This document shows positions 1-9,482 of a DNA stretch of 64,000 nucleotides, piece by piece (the stretch's first letter is position 1; each line of letters begins with the position of its first letter). The notes under the pieces were generated by a model, which worked only from the letters and a program-made list of their open reading frames with translations, was not told the origin of the DNA and ran no database searches. A program made the position numbers and the translations under genes. Origin of the DNA: CAVTOO01 sp963736355 (lineage in GTDB: Bacteria > Pseudomonadota > Alphaproteobacteria > Rhizobiales > Xanthobacteraceae); assembly GCA_963736355.1 (NCBI GenBank), contig CAVTOO010000022.1, positions 124,001-188,000 on the forward strand. The letters run 5' to 3'.

Positions 1-434
1 ATCGTATTCTCTGGGACGATGCGCAGCTTCTGCCCGATCAGCAGATCAAGCTTGTGCCGGATGCCAAGATCCGCCGCGTCGTGATCTGCTCCGGCAAGGT
101 CTATTACGATCTCTATGAGGAGCGCGAAAAGCGCGGCATCAACGACATCTACCTGCTGCGCGTCGAGCAGCTTTATCCGGTGCCGGTCAAGGCGCTGCTG
201 CAGGAACTGCAGCGGTTCAAGGGTGCCGAGATGGTGTGGTGCCAGGAAGAGCCTCGCAACATGGGCGGCTGGCACTTCATCGAGCCGTTCCTGGAGTGGG
301 TGCTCAATCAGGCCGGCGCCAAGCACAAGCGTCCGCGTTATGCCGGACGCCCCGCATCTGCCGCGACGGCGACGGGCCTGATGTCGAAACATCTGCAGCA
401 GCTCAAGGCGTTTCTCGACGAAGCGCTGGGATAA
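1..434 (+). CDS. sucA: 2-oxoglutarate dehydrogenase E1 component, C-terminal part
   Basis: Only the last ~143 codons are in the window; the open frame runs in from base 3. E1 is the thiamine-diphosphate decarboxylase of the 2-oxoglutarate dehydrogenase complex of the TCA cycle. The visible part is the C-terminal transketolase-like domain, with the family stretches VVICSGKVYYDLYEER, YLLRVEQLYP, VWCQEEPRNMG and the terminal ATATGLMSKH segment. It is followed by sucB and, two SDR genes later, by lpdA, so all three parts of the complex are encoded together. The 5' part lies outside the window. The identification is firm because the C-terminal motifs are nearly invariant in the family. Confidence 0.95.
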   Translation, partial: RILWDDAQLLPDQQIKLVPDAKIRRVVICSGKVYYDLYEEREKRGINDIYLLRVEQLYPVPVKALLQELQRFKGAEMVWCQEEPRNMGGWHFIEPFLEWVLNQAGAKHKRPRYAGRPASAATATGLMSKHLQQLKAFLDEALG

Positions 435-439
435 TCATC

Positions 440-545
440 GAGAGGCCGTCATGCTCCGCGAATGCGGGGCATCCAGTCAACGCTGATCTCACATCATGGA
501 TTTCTGCGATGACTGGTTCACCCGCATGCGCGGGTGATGACGATC
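440..545. repeat. Intergenic palindromic repeat (family D, one copy here)
   Basis: This repeat-like block fills the sucA-sucB gap. It has a GC-rich imperfect hairpin near 451-474 and a second hairpin at 518-537 (TCACCCGC / GCGGGTGA around a 4-base loop). The layout resembles dispersed intergenic repeats I know from Bradyrhizobium-like genomes (established knowledge from memory). It was not seen again in this window, so repeat status is partly inference. It may form a stem-loop in the sucA-sucB transcript. Confidence 0.5.
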
Positions 546-573
546 GGGACACATTTGAAAACGGAACAACATC

Positions 574-1821
<1,248 letters not shown>

Positions 1822-1877
1822 TCTTCGCTCCACTGCGACGGGTCATTGTTCAAGAATTTGGTAGGGGCGTTGTTTCC

Positions 1878-2621
1878 ATGGACAAAGTCGTACTCGTCAC
1901 TGGCGGCGGCCGGGGTATCGGCCGCGCCACCTGTCTCCTCGCTGCCAAGCGTGGCTATGCGGTCGCCGTCAATTACACCAGCAATGCTGCAACTGCCGAC
2001 GAGGTCGTGAAGGAAATCACGACCGGCGGCGGCAAGGCGGTTGCGATCAAGGCCGATGTTTCTGTCGAGGCCGATGTCGTGGCGATGTTCAAGGAAGCCG
2101 ACAAGCTCGGCCCGCTCTGGGGTCTCGTCAATTCGGGCGGCATCGTTCTGCCGGATCATCGCATCGACCAGACCAATGTCGCCGATCTTTATCGCATCTT
2201 CGCCGTCAACGCGGTTGCGCCCTTCATCACGTCGCGCGAGGCGATCCTGCGCATGTCGACCAAGCACGGCGGCAAGGGCGGCTCCATCGTCAATATCTCG
2301 TCGATGAATTCGGTGCTCGGCGCCGGCGGCCGCGCGGTCGATTACGCCGCGACCAAGGGCGCGGTGGATTCGATGTCGATCGGCGCGTCGCGCGAAGTCG
2401 CGCTCGAAGGCATCCGCGTCAATGTCGTGCGGCCGGGCCCGATCGACACCGATATCCTCAATCTCAAGAACAATCCCGCACGCGCCGAAGCCATCAAGAC
2501 GATGGTGCCGATGGGTCGCGTCGGCCAGCCGATTGAAGCCGCCAACGCCGTGCTCTGGTTCCTGTCGGATGAATCGTCCTTTGTCACCGGCACCATCCTC
2601 AACGTCTCGGGAGGTCGCTGA
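1878..2621 (+). CDS. Short-chain dehydrogenase/reductase, first of a tandem pair
   Basis: This 247-residue classical SDR is an NAD(P)-dependent oxidoreductase of unknown substrate. It has the cofactor motif TGGGRGIG at residues 8-15, Ser at about 141-142, and the catalytic YxxxK as Tyr156 and Lys160. The structural motif usually written NNAG reads N-S-G-G at 85-88, an unusual variant. The stop codon overlaps the start of the next SDR by one base (TGATG), and both proteins have the same length and align end to end, so they arose by tandem duplication. The position between sucB and lpdA puts it in the 2-oxoglutarate dehydrogenase operon. I recall an SDR gene in a similar place in Bradyrhizobium, but no role in the complex is implied by sequence. 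Confidence 0.85.
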   Translation: MDKVVLVTGGGRGIGRATCLLAAKRGYAVAVNYTSNAATADEVVKEITTGGGKAVAIKADVSVEADVVAMFKEADKLGPLWGLVNSGGIVLPDHRIDQTNVADLYRIFAVNAVAPFITSREAILRMSTKHGGKGGSIVNISSMNSVLGAGGRAVDYAATKGAVDSMSIGASREVALEGIRVNVVRPGPIDTDILNLKNNPARAEAIKTMVPMGRVGQPIEAANAVLWFLSDESSFVTGTILNVSGGR

Positions 2622-3364
2622 TGGACAAGGTTGTCATCGTCACCGGCGGCAGCCGCGGCATCGGCAAAGAGATCGCGCTCGGCGCGGCCAAGCGCGGTTA
2701 CAAGGTTGTCATCGGCTACGCGCAGGATGATGCCAGCGCCAACGCCGTGAAATCCGAGATCGAGGCGGCTGGCGGCAAGGCCATCGCCGTGAAAGCCGAC
2801 ATGGGCAAGGAAGCCGACGTGCTTGCTCTGTTCAAGGCGGCCGATGCGTTCGGTCCGCTTGTGGGCCTCGTCAACAATGCCGGCATGACGCACAAGCCGT
2901 CGAAGCTTATTGAAACCGACACCGCTCTGATGGAGCGAATCTTCGCCGTCAATACGTTCGGGCCGATCATCGCGACACGCGCAGCCGTGGAGCGGATGTC
3001 GACGGCCAAGGGCGGCCATGGCGGTTCGATCGTCAACGTCTCGTCGATGCATGGCGTTTATGGCGGCGACGGCCGCGCGGCGCTCTATGCCGCGACCAAG
3101 GCCGCGCTCGATTCCATCTCGCGCGGCGTCGGCATCGAAATGGCGCGCGAAGGCATTCGCGTAAACACCGTTCGCCCCGGCCCGACCGAAACCGAGATGT
3201 CAGGCTTCAAGGAAAATCCCGGACGTCGCGCCGCGGTCGAAGCCACGGTGCCGATGGGCAGGATGGGCCAGCCACAGGATGTCGCCAACGCGGTGCTGTG
3301 GCTGCTGTCGGATGAAGCTTCCTATGTCACTGGCGCCGCGATCAACGTTTCCGGCGGGCGCTGA
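2621..3364 (+). CDS. Short-chain dehydrogenase/reductase, second of a tandem pair
   Basis: This 247-residue classical SDR is a paralogue of the gene just before it, with no gap in a by-eye alignment. It has cofactor motif TGGSRGIG (8-15), a standard NNAG at 85-88, NVSSM for the catalytic Ser, and YAATK giving Tyr156 and Lys160. The C-terminus SGGR matches the paralogue. Translation is probably coupled, since the ATG overlaps the upstream TGA. The closest families by eye are glucose-1-dehydrogenase/YgfF-like SDRs, but the substrate cannot be told from sequence. The standard NNAG here against N-S-G-G in the first copy suggests the two may differ in activity (inference). Confidence 0.85.
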   Translation: MDKVVIVTGGSRGIGKEIALGAAKRGYKVVIGYAQDDASANAVKSEIEAAGGKAIAVKADMGKEADVLALFKAADAFGPLVGLVNNAGMTHKPSKLIETDTALMERIFAVNTFGPIIATRAAVERMSTAKGGHGGSIVNVSSMHGVYGGDGRAALYAATKAALDSISRGVGIEMAREGIRVNTVRPGPTETEMSGFKENPGRRAAVEATVPMGRMGQPQDVANAVLWLLSDEASYVTGAAINVSGGR

Positions 3365-3385
3365 ACACTCAAGAGAGTAACGATC

Positions 3386-4789
3386 ATGGCTTCCTACGAT
3401 CTCATTGTCATCGGTACCGGCCCCGGCGGTTATGTCTGCGCCATTCGCGCCGCGCAGCTTGGTTTGAAGGTCGCCGTCGTCGAGAAGGAAAAGACCTTCG
3501 GCGGCACCTGCCTCAATGTCGGCTGCATGCCGTCCAAGGCGTTGCTCCACGCCTCCGAGCGTTTTGAAGAGGCGGGTCATGCATTCGCAAAGATGGGCAT
3601 CGTGGTGCCTGCGCCGAAGCTCGATCTGCCGGCGCTGATGCAGTTCAAGCAGGAAGGCATCGACGGCAACGTCAATGGCGTCGCGTTCCTGCTCAAGAAG
3701 AACAAGATCGACACGCATATCGGCGTGGGCCGCATCGCGGCGCCGGGCAAGGTTGAAGTGAAGGCCGCCGACGGTTCGGTGACGTCGCATGACGCCAAGC
3801 ACATCGTCATCGCCACGGGTTCGGCGGTCGCGCCGCTCAAGGGCGTGACCATCGACGAGAAGCGCGTCGTGTCATCCACCGGCGCGTTGTCGCTGCCGGC
3901 GGTGCCCGCCAAGCTGCTTGTGATCGGCGCTGGTGTGATCGGACTTGAGCTTGGCTCGGTCTGGCGGCGCCTCGGCGCGCAGGTGACCGTCGTCGAATTC
4001 CTCGACCGCATCCTGCCGGGCATGGACGGCGAAGTCGTCAAGCAGTTCCAGCGCGTTCTTGAAAAGCAGGGCGTCACGTTCAAGCTGGCCTCGAAAGTCA
4101 CCGGCGTCGATTCCGGCGGCAAGACACTGAAGGTCGCGGTCGAGCCGGCCGCAGGCGGCACGGTCGAAACGCTGGAGACCGATGTCGTTCTCGTCTCCAT
4201 CGGTCGCGTCCCCTATACCGAAGGCCTAGGGCTGAAAGAGGTTGGCATTGCGCTCGACAATCGCGGCCGCGTCGAGACCGACGGCCACTATCAGACCAAC
4301 GTGAAGGGCATTTACGCGATCGGCGATGCCATCAAGGGGCCGATGCTCGCGCACAAGGCCGAAGACGAAGGCATGGCGCTCGCCGAAATTCTGGCAGGTC
4401 AGGCCGGTCACGTGAATTACGATGTCATCCCCGGCGTCGTGTACACCTCGCCGGAAGTCGCCTCCGTCGGCAAAACGGAAGAAGAATTGAAGGCCGCCGG
4501 CGTCGCCTACAATGTCGGCAAGTTCCCGTTCACCGCGAACGGCCGCGCCAAGGTCAACAAGCAGACCGACGGTTTCGTGAAGGTGCTCGCGGATGCCAAG
4601 ACCGACCGCGTGCTCGGCGTCCACATGATCGGCACCGAAGTCGGCGAGCTGATCCAGGAAGCCTCGGTACTGATGGAGTTCGGCGGCTCGGCCGAGGATC
4701 TCGCGCGCACCTGCCATGCCCATCCGACGCGTTCGGAGGCGGTGAAGGAAGCCGCGCTCGGCGTCGCCAAGCGCTCGATCCACATCTAG
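3386..4789 (+). CDS. lpdA: Dihydrolipoyl dehydrogenase (E3)
   Basis: The 467-residue flavoprotein reoxidises dihydrolipoamide and passes electrons to NAD+ for the 2-oxo acid dehydrogenase complex. It has the N-terminal FAD motif GTGPGG, the redox disulfide GGTCLNVGC (Cys42 and Cys47), an NAD Rossmann motif GAGVIGLELGS, and the C-terminal dimerisation domain with the His446...Glu451 pair in HAHPTRSE. The length is normal. It is 21 bases behind the second SDR and ends the suc operon; a separate stress-type promoter follows for yccF. Confidence 0.97.
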   Translation: MASYDLIVIGTGPGGYVCAIRAAQLGLKVAVVEKEKTFGGTCLNVGCMPSKALLHASERFEEAGHAFAKMGIVVPAPKLDLPALMQFKQEGIDGNVNGVAFLLKKNKIDTHIGVGRIAAPGKVEVKAADGSVTSHDAKHIVIATGSAVAPLKGVTIDEKRVVSSTGALSLPAVPAKLLVIGAGVIGLELGSVWRRLGAQVTVVEFLDRILPGMDGEVVKQFQRVLEKQGVTFKLASKVTGVDSGGKTLKVAVEPAAGGTVETLETDVVLVSIGRVPYTEGLGLKEVGIALDNRGRVETDGHYQTNVKGIYAIGDAIKGPMLAHKAEDEGMALAEILAGQAGHVNYDVIPGVVYTSPEVASVGKTEEELKAAGVAYNVGKFPFTANGRAKVNKQTDGFVKVLADAKTDRVLGVHMIGTEVGELIQEASVLMEFGGSAEDLARTCHAHPTRSEAVKEAALGVAKRSIHI

Positions 4790-4848
4790 TGGCATTGTGA
4801 CGCGCGCTGCCAATTTCGGCGGCGCGACATCTTGTTTCGCTGCCTGAC

Positions 4849-4873
4849 GGAACTATGTCCCTCCCGGCGCATT
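4849..4873 (+). promoter_or_regulatory. Possible EcfG-type general stress promoter upstream of yccF
   Basis: GGAAC at 4849-4853 and CATT at 4870-4873 are separated by exactly 16 bases, 30 bases before the yccF ATG. The known alphaproteobacterial EcfG/SigT/RpoE2 consensus is GGAAC-N16/17-CGTT; the second G is A here, while the more conserved TT is kept. Two intergenic sites at 38088 and 46385 share the same spacing, which supports the call. Confidence 0.45.
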
Positions 4874-4902
4874 TTTGCGTCGTCACGGGAGCATGACGTC
4901 TG

Positions 4903-5326
4903 ATGCCGTTTTTCTCGCTGCTGTTGAACGTTCTGTGGATCGTGTTCGGCGGCTTCTATATGGCCGCGGGCTGGCTGATCGCTTCCGTCATCATGGCGAT
5001 CACCATTGTTGGCATTCCCTGGGCGCGCGCTGCGTTTCAACATCGCGTTCTACGCGCTGCTGCCGTTCGGGCAGACGGCGGTGTCGCGCGATCTCTACAC
5101 CGGCCGCGAAGATGTCGGCACCGGTCCGCTTGGCGCCATCGGCAACATCATCTGGCTTGTGTTCGCCGGGTGGTGGCTGGCGCTTGGCCACGTCATCACC
5201 GCCGTCCTGCTAGCGATCACCATCATCGGCATTCCGTTTGCCTGGGCGCATCTCAAGCTCGCAGGCATCGCGCTGTGGCCGATCGGCAAGATGATCGTGC
5301 CGGTCGATGCGCTGCCGTCGCGCTAA
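4903..5326 (+). CDS. yccF: YccF-family inner membrane protein (frameshifted)
   Basis: The restored protein is about 140 residues with two YccF domains, each a pair of hydrophobic helices ending in the repeated ITI(V/I)GIP motif. The N-terminal half is read from ATG 4903 up to about GIPWARAAF. The rest (NIAFYALLPFGQ... to GKMIVPVD) continues in another frame from about 5035. The break fits one extra T in a TTT run, where TTC-AAC-ATC would be expected. The function of YccF proteins is unknown. A 13-base-arm hairpin follows the stop. The frameshift is either a sequence error or a recent loss; the downstream half looks fully conserved, which favours error. Confidence 0.75.
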
Positions 5327-5349
5327 CGAATCTCGATGCTGAAACTGGT

Positions 5350-5381
5350 GAGGGGCCCGGCGTGTTTGCGCCGGACCCCTC
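5350..5381 (+). terminator. Hairpin downstream of yccF
   Basis: An inverted repeat, GAGGGG-C-CCGGCG paired with CGCCGG-A-CCCCTC, has one mismatch and a short loop, directly after the yccF stop. Only a weak T-run follows, so termination is likely but not certain. Confidence 0.5.
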
Positions 5382-5394
5382 GTCGTTGAAGAGC

Positions 5395-5439
5395 GCATGA
5401 TCTGGTCCGAAAACCGGTTCCCACTTTTCGGGATCATGC
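5395..5439. repeat. Dispersed palindromic repeat, family A (copy 1)
   Basis: This is a 45-base imperfect palindrome with ends GCATGATC and GATCATGC and the core ACCGGTTCCCACTTTTCGG. Closely similar copies lie at 26477-26521 and 34722-34766. It sits between the yccF terminator and the 3' end of RNase P RNA. Confidence 0.8.
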
Positions 5440-5445
5440 GAATAA

Positions 5446-5856
5446 TATCAGCCGGCCTGTAAGCCGGGTTTTGTAGGGCACGCTCCGCAAGCGAAACGTA
5501 CGTGACGACCATTCCTCTGGGACGCCGGTTACCCGGCGCCTCTGGCAACCTACCCGGATGGCTGGACCGGACAAATCCGCGGACGTTTCGCTTGCGCGAC
5601 GGCTCCGCACGCCATCCCTATTCGGTTTTGCTCCCGGTGGGGTTTGCCATGCCATCGTCGTTGCCGACGATGCGGTGCGCTCTTACCGCACCTTTTCACC
5701 CTTACCGCAGCGAACTGCGGCGGTTCATTCTCTGTGGCACTGTCCCTGGGGTCGCCCCCGCCGGACGTTATCCGGCACCGTCTGTCCATGGAGCCCGGAC
5801 TTTCCTCCCCGGCCACCTTTCGGTGATTGCCGGGACGGCCGTCCAGCCGACTGACG
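5446..5856 (-). ncRNA. rnpB: RNase P RNA (bacterial class A)
   Basis: This is the catalytic RNA that trims tRNA 5' ends. Read on the minus strand, the conserved core GGGGAGGAAAGTCCGGGCTC lies about 45 bases from the 5' end (around 5800-5820), followed by ACAGTGCCACAGAGAA. Near the 3' side are TAGGTTGCCAGAGGCGCC, GGGTAACCGGCG and the terminal ACAAAACCCGGCTTACAGGC. The outer helix P1 pairs bases 5846-5854 with 5448-5456 (nine pairs, one G-U), which sets both ends to within a few bases. The length of about 410 fits. This RNA fills most of the 5327-5984 gap; no protein gene is supported there. A family A repeat lies just past its 3' end. Confidence 0.95.
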
Positions 5857-5984
5857 CCCCACAGATGACCGTCGCGGGCGGCAAGGTCAAGCGCGCCGCT
5901 GCGCCAAAGTTAGCGCCGTCTGAGTGTTGACTCCGTCAACACTGCATTTCTAGCCTGTGGCTGGCGGACAAACGGAGGCAGGGC

Positions 5985-6965
5985 ATGACGGGCGCGGTGG
6001 ATGCGGTTCGCGAATTCAATCGCTTCTATACGCGGCGTATCGGATTGCTGCGCGAGCATCTCGCCGACAGTTCGTTCACATTGCCGGAAGCGCGGGTTCT
6101 CTATGAACTCGCGAAAGGCGATCTTCCGACCGCAGCCGCGCTCACGCGTGAACTCGGCATGGACAAGGCCTATCTCAGCCGGTTGCTCGCGCGCCTGCGT
6201 AAACGGAATCGCTGGTGACAAGCCGCGTCAGCCCCGATCACGCCAAACATCGCCTGCTGTCGCTCACCGCCGCGGGCCGGCGCGCGTTCGCCGCGCTGGA
6301 AAAGGACACGGTCACGCAGATGAGCGCGTTGCTGGCGCCGCTGCCGCCTTCGCATCAGGCGCTGCTCACCGGCGCGATGGCCGATATCAGAACGATCATC
6401 GGCGGGCACGACGCGCCCGAGCGCGCTTCGCCGGTGATATTGCGCGATCCGCGTCCCGGCGATCTCGGCTTCGTACTGTATCGGCAAGCTGCGCTGTATG
6501 CGCAGGAATACGGCTGGGACTGGACGTTCGAGAGTCTCGCGGCCGATATTCTGGCGAAGTTCATCGCAAACTACGATCCCGCCCGCGAACAAGCCTGGAT
6601 CGCCGAGCGCGACGGCGCCATCGTCGGCTCGGTGTTCCTGATGCGCGGCGACAGGCCGGATGTCGCCAAGCTGCGCATGCTGTATGTGGAGCCGTCCGCG
6701 CGCGGGCTCGGCATCGGCGCGCAACTCGTCGACGCCTGCGTCGTTCGTGCCCGCGAGGTCGGCTATTTCCGGCTGACGCTCTGGACCAACGACATCCTGA
6801 CTGCCCGCGCGCCGCCTCTATCAGGCAGCCGGGTTTCGTCTGGTCACTGAGGAGCGGCATCGCTCGTTCGGCAAGGATCTCGTCGGCCAGACCTGGGAGC
6901 TCGATCTCCGGGCCTCGATCTCGCCCGAAATTCCCGCCGCGACCGGCGGGCCGCCAACTTCTTGA
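5985..6965 (+). CDS. MarR-type regulator fused to GNAT acetyltransferase (two frameshifts)
   Basis: The restored protein of about 326 residues has an N-terminal winged-helix MarR domain (about 1-145) and a C-terminal GNAT N-acetyltransferase domain, a known fused architecture. The first frame runs from ATG 5985 to an early stop at 6216-6218. The protein continues from about 6206 in a second frame (TSRVSPDHAKHRLLSLT, then acetyl-CoA-binding motif RGLGIGAQLVD). After about 6805 it continues in a third frame (RRLYQAAGFRLV...FGKDLVGQTWELDL) to a TGA at 6963-6965. One lost base near 6205 and another indel near 6805 explain the breaks. Target genes and acyl acceptor are unknown. It could be a true pseudogene, but intact homology after each break points to sequence errors. 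Confidence 0.75.
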
Positions 6966-7063
6966 ACAACCCGTTGAACCGGCAGCCGTCTGGCCCGTCA
7001 AAGACAGGAGGGCGCAGGCCGGCTTCCGGCGCGCGGTCCCTTTCTTGATCCGGGACCTCCGTC

Positions 7064-8341
7064 ATGCGCCGCCTTCTGCTGATCCTCGCCATTTTTCTGG
7101 CCTTGCCCTTCGTCGTGCCGGCGTTTTTGTTCAACGTCGTGTTCGACGACCCGGCCGCGGTGGCAGCGTCGCTGGCGACCCCCGTGACACCGGCGGAGAA
7201 ACACGCCGAGTGCTTGCGTCTGAACAAGACGCCGCCTGATTTCGGCATGCTGGAGACGGAAGAATTTCGCGCCCAGCTCAAGCGCTGGTCGGACATTTGC
7301 AAGGAAGCGCACGCCACTGACGCGTCCGACACCGCGATCATGCTGTCGCTCGGCCGCGTGATGATGTCGCGCGGCGAGCGCGCCGAGGCCCTGCCTTTGT
7401 TTCGCACCGTTGCGGCGAAGGACAATGTTTTCGCGCTCAAGGAAATCTTCGAGTTCTACAAGTCGTGGGATCGCGATCTGTCGCGTCCGCGCCTCGTCAC
7501 GCGCACGGAGGCCGAGGCCGCGTTGCGCCGTGCCGCCGAGCTTGGCGATGCCGAGGCCATTCTCATGCTGACCGTGCGGCTCGATCGCGGCACGCTCGTC
7601 AAGCGCGATGCGGCAGAGGCGCGGTTGTGGGCGGCGCGCGGTGTCGCCAATCCGCCGAAGGACACAGGCCTTGGGTTCAGCCAGATCCTGCAGGCGCGGC
7701 TTCTGGCGGCGTCCGACAAGGACGAGGAACGTGCGCGCGGATTGTTGATGCTCAACGAATTGATCAAGGTCGGCCGTAGCGACGCGAAGACGCATTTGGC
7801 CAAGGCGATTCGCGGTGAGGACCCGGTGCGTGCGCGACGTTTGCTGGAGGAAGCCATCAACGGTGACCCCGGCGGCGCCGTGCCGCCGCTCGCCGACATG
7901 CTGATCAAGGGCGAGGGCGGCGCAGTCGATGCGCAGCGCGCAGTCACATTGCTGAAAACAAAAGCGCCGGATGTCCCTGGCGTGCGCGCCGCCTACGGAC
8001 AATTGCTACTCGACGGCAAACTGGTGCCACGCGACGTCAAGGACGGTGTGCTGCGCATCGTCACGGGCGCGCAGTTTGATCTCGGTCGGCTGTTGCAGGC
8101 GGCTCAGCTTCTTGCGGTCAATCCGGATGTGAAAGTCAGCAATCCAACGGGGTTTCTGTTCGATTTGACTGAAGCGGCGGACCTTCGCGAGCCGGGCTTT
8201 GTTGCGGCGCTGGCAGACTTGAAATTATCGGAGCATCCGCAATTCGCCGACAAGACCGGCGCATGCGCTTTGATCGAGGCGGCGGAAAAAAGTGGCGAGA
8301 AAAACCTCGCCGAGCGCGCGGCAGCGTGCCGCGTCAGATAG
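7064..8341 (+). CDS. Sel1/TPR-like repeat protein with N-terminal membrane anchor or signal
   Basis: The 425-residue protein begins MRRLLLILAIFLALPFVV, a signal peptide or single membrane helix, so the rest is likely periplasmic. The body is helical with Ala-rich repeats resembling Sel1/TPR units (LRRAAELGDAEAILML, LLEEAINGDPGGAVPPLADML) that usually serve protein-protein contacts. No catalytic motif is seen. It is convergent with the amidase, the two ends overlapping by 8 bases, and a cell wall link is possible from context only. The function is unknown. Confidence 0.75.
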   Translation: MRRLLLILAIFLALPFVVPAFLFNVVFDDPAAVAASLATPVTPAEKHAECLRLNKTPPDFGMLETEEFRAQLKRWSDICKEAHATDASDTAIMLSLGRVMMSRGERAEALPLFRTVAAKDNVFALKEIFEFYKSWDRDLSRPRLVTRTEAEAALRRAAELGDAEAILMLTVRLDRGTLVKRDAAEARLWAARGVANPPKDTGLGFSQILQARLLAASDKDEERARGLLMLNELIKVGRSDAKTHLAKAIRGEDPVRARRLLEEAINGDPGGAVPPLADMLIKGEGGAVDAQRAVTLLKTKAPDVPGVRAAYGQLLLDGKLVPRDVKDGVLRIVTGAQFDLGRLLQAAQLLAVNPDVKVSNPTGFLFDLTEAADLREPGFVAALADLKLSEHPQFADKTGACALIEAAEKSGEKNLAERAAACRVR

Positions 8342-9120
8342 TCCGCAACGGCGTTTGCGGAAGCTTGTCGCGGCTTTCGATCAAGAGCCGCAGCGTCTCG
8401 ATCGTCGAGTGATCTGCAAGGCCATCGACGCGCTCGGGACGGAAATGGCGCTGGAACGCGGCGACCGTATCGAATGTCTGCGCGTCATAGTCGCCGTTGA
8501 TCGTCAGGCCGTAACCGTAACCGGTCAGCGTGCGTTGCAATTCGCTCACGCGCGTGCCCGATGCGCCCGGCGCCAGAATCTCGCCCGGAGTGATCGGCGC
8601 AGGCTGAACCCAATGGCCGACTTTCGATGACGCCAGCAGGCTCCAGGGGAACTTTTCGCCGGGGTCTTTCTTGCGTCCGGGCGACACGTCCGAATGCGCC
8701 AGCACGCGATGCTGGGGAATATTGCGGCGGACAATGATTCCCTTGCACAGCGCAATTACGGCGGCGAGTTGCCGCAGCGGAAAATCCGGATAGCCCCAGT
8801 CGTGGCCGGAATTGGCAATCTCGATGCCGATGGAGCACGAGTTGATGTCGGCGTCTGCCGGCCCATGACGAGACGCCGGCGTGCCAGGCGCGCAGCGACT
8901 CCGGTACGCATTGGGTGATGCGGCCGTCTTCGTGGATGAGGTAATGCGTCGAGACTTCGGTGCCCTCGGACGTCAGCCGCCGCAGGGCTGCATCGGTATC
9001 GGGCATGCCGGTGTAGTGCAGGACAATCATGTCCGGCGCGGCGCCATCGCGGCGCTCACCAAAATTTGCGGACGGTACAACGTCGGCGACGACGGACGAA
9101 TCCGGCATGAAATCGATCAT
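8334..9120 (-). CDS. N-acetylmuramoyl-L-alanine amidase with peptidoglycan-binding domain (frameshifted)
   Basis: The restored protein is about 262 residues. An Amidase_2 (AmpD/AmiD-like) zinc domain comes first, with IVLHYTGM, STHYLIHEDGRI, AWHAGVSSW and the late VLAHSDVSPGRKKDPG holding the last ligands. A C-terminal peptidoglycan-binding domain follows (VSELQRTLTGYGY...FQRHF). It cleaves the bond between MurNAc and the stem peptide. The start at ATG 9120 precedes MIDFMPDSS; longer upstream reading frames are not supported. The frame breaks near 8865 after SSWAG and resumes as ADADINSCSIGIEIAN, a one-base indel. No signal peptide is evident, so the location (cytoplasm or outer membrane) is open. 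It lies next to the dcw cluster in the opposite direction. Confidence 0.8.
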
Positions 9121-9136
9121 TTCAGGTAGGCACCAC

Positions 9137-9259
9137 GACCAAGCACTGGCGCACGCGAAGACAAACCCGCGGCTCCCCCAGACCCACTGCAAACAAGGCA
9201 AAACAGTGAGGCGCGGCCCTCGCTCCACATGTCCGTATCTCCCCGGCGCGTGCTTGGTC
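9137..9259. ncRNA. Structured RNA candidate in the amidase-mraZ gap
   Basis: Bases 9137-9146 (GACCAAGCAC) and 9250-9259 (GTGCTTGGTC) form a perfect 10-bp closing stem over 123 bases. Inside are a CCGCG/CGCGG pairing (9167-9171 with 9212-9216) and an apical CACTG/CAGTG hairpin (9185-9189 with 9204-9208). On the minus strand it would be the 5' leader of the amidase, ending 16 bases before its ATG; on the plus strand it could be a free small RNA upstream of mraZ. From memory, the rhizobial sRNA family alpha-r45 (Smr45C) lies between an amidase gene and mraZ; I could not compare sequences. SRP RNA and 6S RNA signatures were looked for and not found. Confidence 0.45.
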
Positions 9260-9367
9260 CGCGGCCGTTGAGTAACCGGGATAAAAGGGCAGCGCAACCG
9301 CACAACATGCCGCGCATGAGAGGGCTGCGCATTTGGCGAGTTCCAGAACCTCGTTGGAGCCGCAGCG

Positions 9368-9382
9368 TTAATGCGTCCTTAA
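9368..9382 (+). promoter_or_regulatory. CtrA box upstream of the dcw cluster
   Basis: A perfect TTAA-N7-TTAA (followed by CG) lies at 9368-9382, 192 bases before mraZ. This is the known full CtrA binding motif of alphaproteobacteria. CtrA is the cell-cycle master regulator, so the site would tie division-cluster transcription to the cell cycle. The gap 9121-9573 holds this box, the MraZ repeats and the structured-RNA candidate; I see no gene in it. Confidence 0.65.
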
Positions 9383-9448
9383 CGCGAAGGGTCGTTACTT
9401 AAGCAATCTAAAACTGGATCGACGTGTTCGGGCTTCCAACGCTTGTTA

Positions 9449-9482
9449 CCCATATTGTCCCATGATATCCCAATTAATCCCA
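9449..9482 (-). promoter_or_regulatory. MraZ operator: four TGGG repeats at 10-bp spacing
   Basis: CCCA (TGGG on the minus strand) occurs at 9449-9452, 9459-9462, 9469-9472 and 9479-9482, that is, four copies exactly one helical turn apart; an inverted TGGG follows at 9488-9491. The known MraZ operator in E. coli is a set of TGGGN direct repeats separated by 5 bases. It lies 92 bases upstream of the mraZ GTG, the expected autoregulatory place. Confidence 0.8.

Noticed and set aside
5502..5930. Open frames of 60-142 codons in the RNase P RNA region
   Set aside because: They fall inside the conserved rnpB structure and have no protein-like features.
9137..9259. SRP (4.5S) RNA or 6S RNA as identity of the structured region
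   Set aside because: The SRP hallmark GGAAGGAAGCAGC-type loop is absent and the 6S central bubble could not be recognised; left as unassigned.
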